The notes beneath the pieces were generated by a model. It saw only the letters and a list, made by a program, of their open reading frames with translations. It ran no database searches and had not been told where the DNA came from. Of a stretch of DNA of 64,000 bases, positions 61,526-64,000 are shown one piece after another (positions within the stretch are counted from its first letter, which is position 1; each line of letters opens with the position of its first letter). The DNA comes from Hyphomonas sp. (GTDB lineage Bacteria; Pseudomonadota; Alphaproteobacteria; Caulobacterales; Hyphomonadaceae), in contig JACKIK010000001.1 in assembly GCA_020638455.1 (NCBI GenBank), positions 992,001-1,056,000 of the forward strand, written 5' to 3'. The position numbers were made by a program, and so were the translations under genes.

Positions 61526-64000
61526 ATGACCGACTATGCCTATGAAGATGACGACGCCCCCAGCCTGAGCGTAAGCGATCCGGTCTGGCGTATCCTGACG
61601 GGGGCTGCGGCCTTCGCCATCGGCGTGTTCGTCTGTGGCAGCGTGGGGTCCTATGTGCCGACCGACCCGTCCTGGAATGCGGCGACGGATGCGGACGTGC
61701 AGAACCTGTTCGGCGGCTCCGGCGCGGTGTTTGCCGACCTTGCTCGCCAGTCGCTCGGCTGGTCGTCGTGGACGGCGGGCCTTGCCCTGATGATCGGCGG
61801 GGCGATGCGCACTGTGCTGATCGGCGCGCCGCGCATCCGCCGCTGGCTGCAGGGCTTCCTGTTCGTGCCTCTGTCGGCGGCCTTTTTCGCAGCGTGGCCG
61901 GTGCCGCAGTCCTGGCCGCTGAGCGCCGGTCTTGGCGGCGTCGTCGGTGACGGCCTCTACCACTTCGCCTCCATGCCGTTCCGCGCGCTGATGCTGCCGT
62001 CGCCGGATACATGGGCCGGAATTGTGCTTGGCATGCTGGCACTGTGGGCTGGCCTCTCGGCCCTCGGCTTCCGCCGCGGCGATGCGAAGCTGCTGAAGGA
62101 CGCCGCCGCGACCTCCGGCCTGCGTGCGGCCCGCCAGGCGCATGGGGTGGGCGGGGCGCTGTTTGCCGTCCTCCGGGTGCTTGCGCCGAAGAAGAAAGCC
62201 GTGGACGCGCAGGCTCTGCACGAGCGGGAAGAGAGCGCCCGCGTGGTCCTCACCGATGATGACTACACCGCAAGAAGCTTCCTCAAGCGCCGCCGCAAGA
62301 TCGAGGTCGAAGAGGAAGTCGATGACGAGGACTATGACGACGAGGACGACTATCCGGAAGCCGAAGCCGACGATTACGACGAATACGACGACGAGATCGA
62401 CGAGGACGAGGAAGATGATGAAGAGCCCGCGCGCAAGCCGCTCTTCACCCTGCCCTCGGCTCGCTCCGCCAGGAAGCCGTCCGAGCCGAAAGTTGCAAAG
62501 CCGGTGGAGCGCCGCCGCAAGTCCGCCCGCCTGCCCTCCATCGATCTGCTGGAGCTGACCGAAGAGCGCGCTGACTCGATCGACGAGGAAGCCCTGCTCG
62601 CCAAGGCGGCCCGCCTGTCGGAAGTCCTCAAGGAGTTCGGCGTGCGCGGCCGCGTCAAGGAAGTGCGCCCGGGCCCCGTGATCACGCTGTTCGAGATGGA
62701 GCCTGCACCGGGCGTCAAATCCTCGCGCGTCATCTCCCTGGCAGACGATATCGCCCGCTCGATGAGTGCGAAGTCCGCCCGCGTTGCCGTTGTGCCCGGC
62801 AAGAACGCCATCGGTATCGAACTGCCGAACGAGGAGCGCGAGACGGTGTACCTCCGCTCGCTGCTTCAGTCGGATGCCTATACGGGCTCGCGTGCCAGCC
62901 TGCCGATGGCTCTGGGTGAAGACATTGGCGGCGTGCCGACCGTGGTCGACCTTGCCAAGATGCCTCACCTGCTGATCGCCGGTACGACCGGTTCGGGCAA
63001 GTCGGTCGGCGTCAATGCGATGATCCTGTCGCTGATCTTCCGCCACACGCCGGAACAGTGCCGCTTCATCATGATCGACCCGAAAATGCTGGAACTGTCC
63101 GTCTATGAGGGCATCCCGCACCTGCTGGCGCCGGTTGTGACCGATCCCAAGAAGGCCGTGAATGCGCTGCAGTGGACGGTGCGCGAAATGGAAAGCCGTT
63201 ACGAGCTGATGTCGAAGGCGGGCGTTCGCAACCTGGCCGGCTTCAACGACAAGGCCGCGAAATACCGGAATGCCGGAGAGCATATGGTACGCAAGGTCCA
63301 GACCGGCTTCGACGAACGCGGCAAACCGGTCTACGAGACGGAAATCCTGCCCACAGACCACATCCCGAACATCGTGGTCGTGATCGACGAGATGGCAGAC
63401 CTGATGCTGGTGGCCGGCAAGGAAGTGGAAGGCTGCGTCCAGCGCCTTGCCCAGATGGCCCGTGCGGCCGGCATCCACCTGATCACCGCCACGCAGCGTC
63501 CGTCCGTGGACGTCATCACCGGCACGATCAAGGCGAACTTCCCGACCCGTATTTCCTACATGGTCACCACGAAGATCGACTCGCGCACCATTCTCAACGA
63601 ACAAGGCGCCGAACAGCTGCTCGGCATGGGCGACCTCCTGTACCAGGCGCCCGGCCAGAAATCCCAGCGCCTGCATGGCCCGTTCGTCTCCGACGAGGAT
63701 GTCGGCGCGATTACCGACTGGCTGCGCGAGCAGGGCGAGCCGGACTATGTGATGGATATCCTCGATGCGCCGGATGACGGCTCGACAGGCTCGGCGGTCA
63801 TGGATGCGATGCTCGGCACCTCGACCGGCGACGAAGACGACGACCTCTTCGCTCAGGCCATCGCCATCGTCGTGCGCGACCAGCGCGCCTCGACCTCATA
63901 CCTCCAGCGCCGGCTGAAGATCGGCTACAACAAGGCGGCCGGCCTGATCGACCGGCTGGAAGAAGAAGGCGTCATTTCCGCGCCGAACCATGCCGGCAAG
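61526..64000 (+). CDS. ftsK: DNA translocase FtsK, 5' part
   Basis: FtsK anchors at the septum and pumps the terminus region to the recombination site. The 825 codons here cover almost the whole protein. About four or five hydrophobic helices lie in residues 20-190. A hyperacidic linker (residues about 260-298, runs of Asp/Glu with Tyr) follows, then the motor with Walker A GTTGSGKS (486-493) and IMIDPKMLELSVYEGIPHLL, DEMADLM and ATQRPSVDVITG. The gamma domain begins AQAIAIVVRDQRASTSYLQRRLKIGYNKAAGLIDRLEEEG and is cut by the window edge, with perhaps 10-20 residues missing. Confidence 0.97.
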   Translation, partial: MTDYAYEDDDAPSLSVSDPVWRILTGAAAFAIGVFVCGSVGSYVPTDPSWNAATDADVQNLFGGSGAVFADLARQSLGWSSWTAGLALMIGGAMRTVLIGAPRIRRWLQGFLFVPLSAAFFAAWPVPQSWPLSAGLGGVVGDGLYHFASMPFRALMLPSPDTWAGIVLGMLALWAGLSALGFRRGDAKLLKDAAATSGLRAARQAHGVGGALFAVLRVLAPKKKAVDAQALHEREESARVVLTDDDYTARSFLKRRRKIEVEEEVDDEDYDDEDDYPEAEADDYDEYDDEIDEDEEDDEEPARKPLFTLPSARSARKPSEPKVAKPVERRRKSARLPSIDLLELTEERADSIDEEALLAKAARLSEVLKEFGVRGRVKEVRPGPVITLFEMEPAPGVKSSRVISLADDIARSMSAKSARVAVVPGKNAIGIELPNEERETVYLRSLLQSDAYTGSRASLPMALGEDIGGVPTVVDLAKMPHLLIAGTTGSGKSVGVNAMILSLIFRHTPEQCRFIMIDPKMLELSVYEGIPHLLAPVVTDPKKAVNALQWTVREMESRYELMSKAGVRNLAGFNDKAAKYRNAGEHMVRKVQTGFDERGKPVYETEILPTDHIPNIVVVIDEMADLMLVAGKEVEGCVQRLAQMARAAGIHLITATQRPSVDVITGTIKANFPTRISYMVTTKIDSRTILNEQGAEQLLGMGDLLYQAPGQKSQRLHGPFVSDEDVGAITDWLREQGEPDYVMDILDAPDDGSTGSAVMDAMLGTSTGDEDDDLFAQAIAIVVRDQRASTSYLQRRLKIGYNKAAGLIDRLEEEGVISAPNHAGK

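Noticed and set aside
61013..63676. Leftward 887-codon open frame opposite ftsK
   Set aside because: It runs antisense to a fully conserved FtsK with Walker motifs, is full of His/Arg/Gly low complexity, and has no family similarity. Long antisense frames are common at this GC content.
1..64000. tRNA, rRNA, insertion sequence or prophage
   Set aside because: I looked for tRNA-like arms, rRNA cores, transposase or integrase motifs and terminal repeats, and saw none. A tRNAscan and Rfam run would be needed to exclude small RNAs fully.

Overview
The window is a 64 kb piece of a high-GC alphaproteobacterial chromosome that carries the replication origin. Several things point to Caulobacterales/Hyphomonadaceae (a Hyphomonas-like stalked or budding marine bacterium is my best guess, by inference only): the hemE/PEP-synthase-regulator gene pair flanking a non-coding origin region, a full CtrA-type TTAA-N7-TTAA box and a dense GANTC (CcrM methylation) cluster in that region, rcdA, a DUF1013 (TrcR-type) regulator and a CenR-like response regulator, and two perfect parS sites beside parAB. 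No rRNA, tRNA, insertion sequence, prophage or CRISPR array was seen.

Layout. 1-6.2 kb: the end of a lipid-linked glycosyltransferase, then a leftward ffh-aroQ-rpsP operon ending in a strong terminator, followed by two secreted beta/gamma-crystallin-like genes that bracket rimM. 6.4-14 kb: a mixed set (GNAT, S9 prolyl oligopeptidase lipoprotein, DUF1697, AGE epimerase, gpmA, a RibD-like deaminase, a GT4 glycosyltransferase). 14.3-18.3 kb: a secreted protein built of five 76-residue Val/Pro/Glu-rich repeats that resembles eukaryotic alveolins, then an SDR-GMC oxidoreductase pair. 18.4-24 kb: hsp20 with a ROSE-like RNA thermometer, an exported methyltransferase-like lipoprotein, a 2OG-Fe(II) oxygenase, pyrophosphatase, carbonic anhydrase, a TetR regulator and an acyltransferase. 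24-27.5 kb: the rcdA / DUF1192 / quinone oxidoreductase / DUF1013 cell-cycle block. 27.5-28.1 kb: a mosaic of short palindromic repeats.

28-34.7 kb: smr-mltA, timA and secB, then the leftward ppsR-maf-aroE-coaE-dnaQ operon in which every junction overlaps by four bases. 34.72-35.06 kb: the origin. From there rightward, on the opposite strand, hemE-hemH-hemJ-rho-mnmE-mnmG-rsmG-parA-parB, with one parS inside mnmG and one inside rsmG, about 7 kb from the origin. A perfect DnaA box lies just before mnmG. The outward orientation of genes on both sides fits bidirectional replication from this spot.

44.7-64 kb: leftward leuS-lptE-holA with a DUF3576 lipoprotein upstream, a porin, an NtrZ-like exported protein, thiE and yggS, an L,D-transpeptidase, the CenR-like regulator with a GNAT gene, xth, lolA, then a cnoX-LON-domain-Trm112-DUF971 run, ubiH, amtB and the first 825 codons of ftsK. 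Cell-envelope maintenance, chromosome replication/segregation and cell-cycle control dominate the window.

The most unusual items are the origin with its GANTC cluster, two arrays of an octamer TCCGGWCC repeated every 10-12 bp at distant places, the alveolin-like repeat protein, the crystallin/rimM arrangement, and the hsp20 thermometer.
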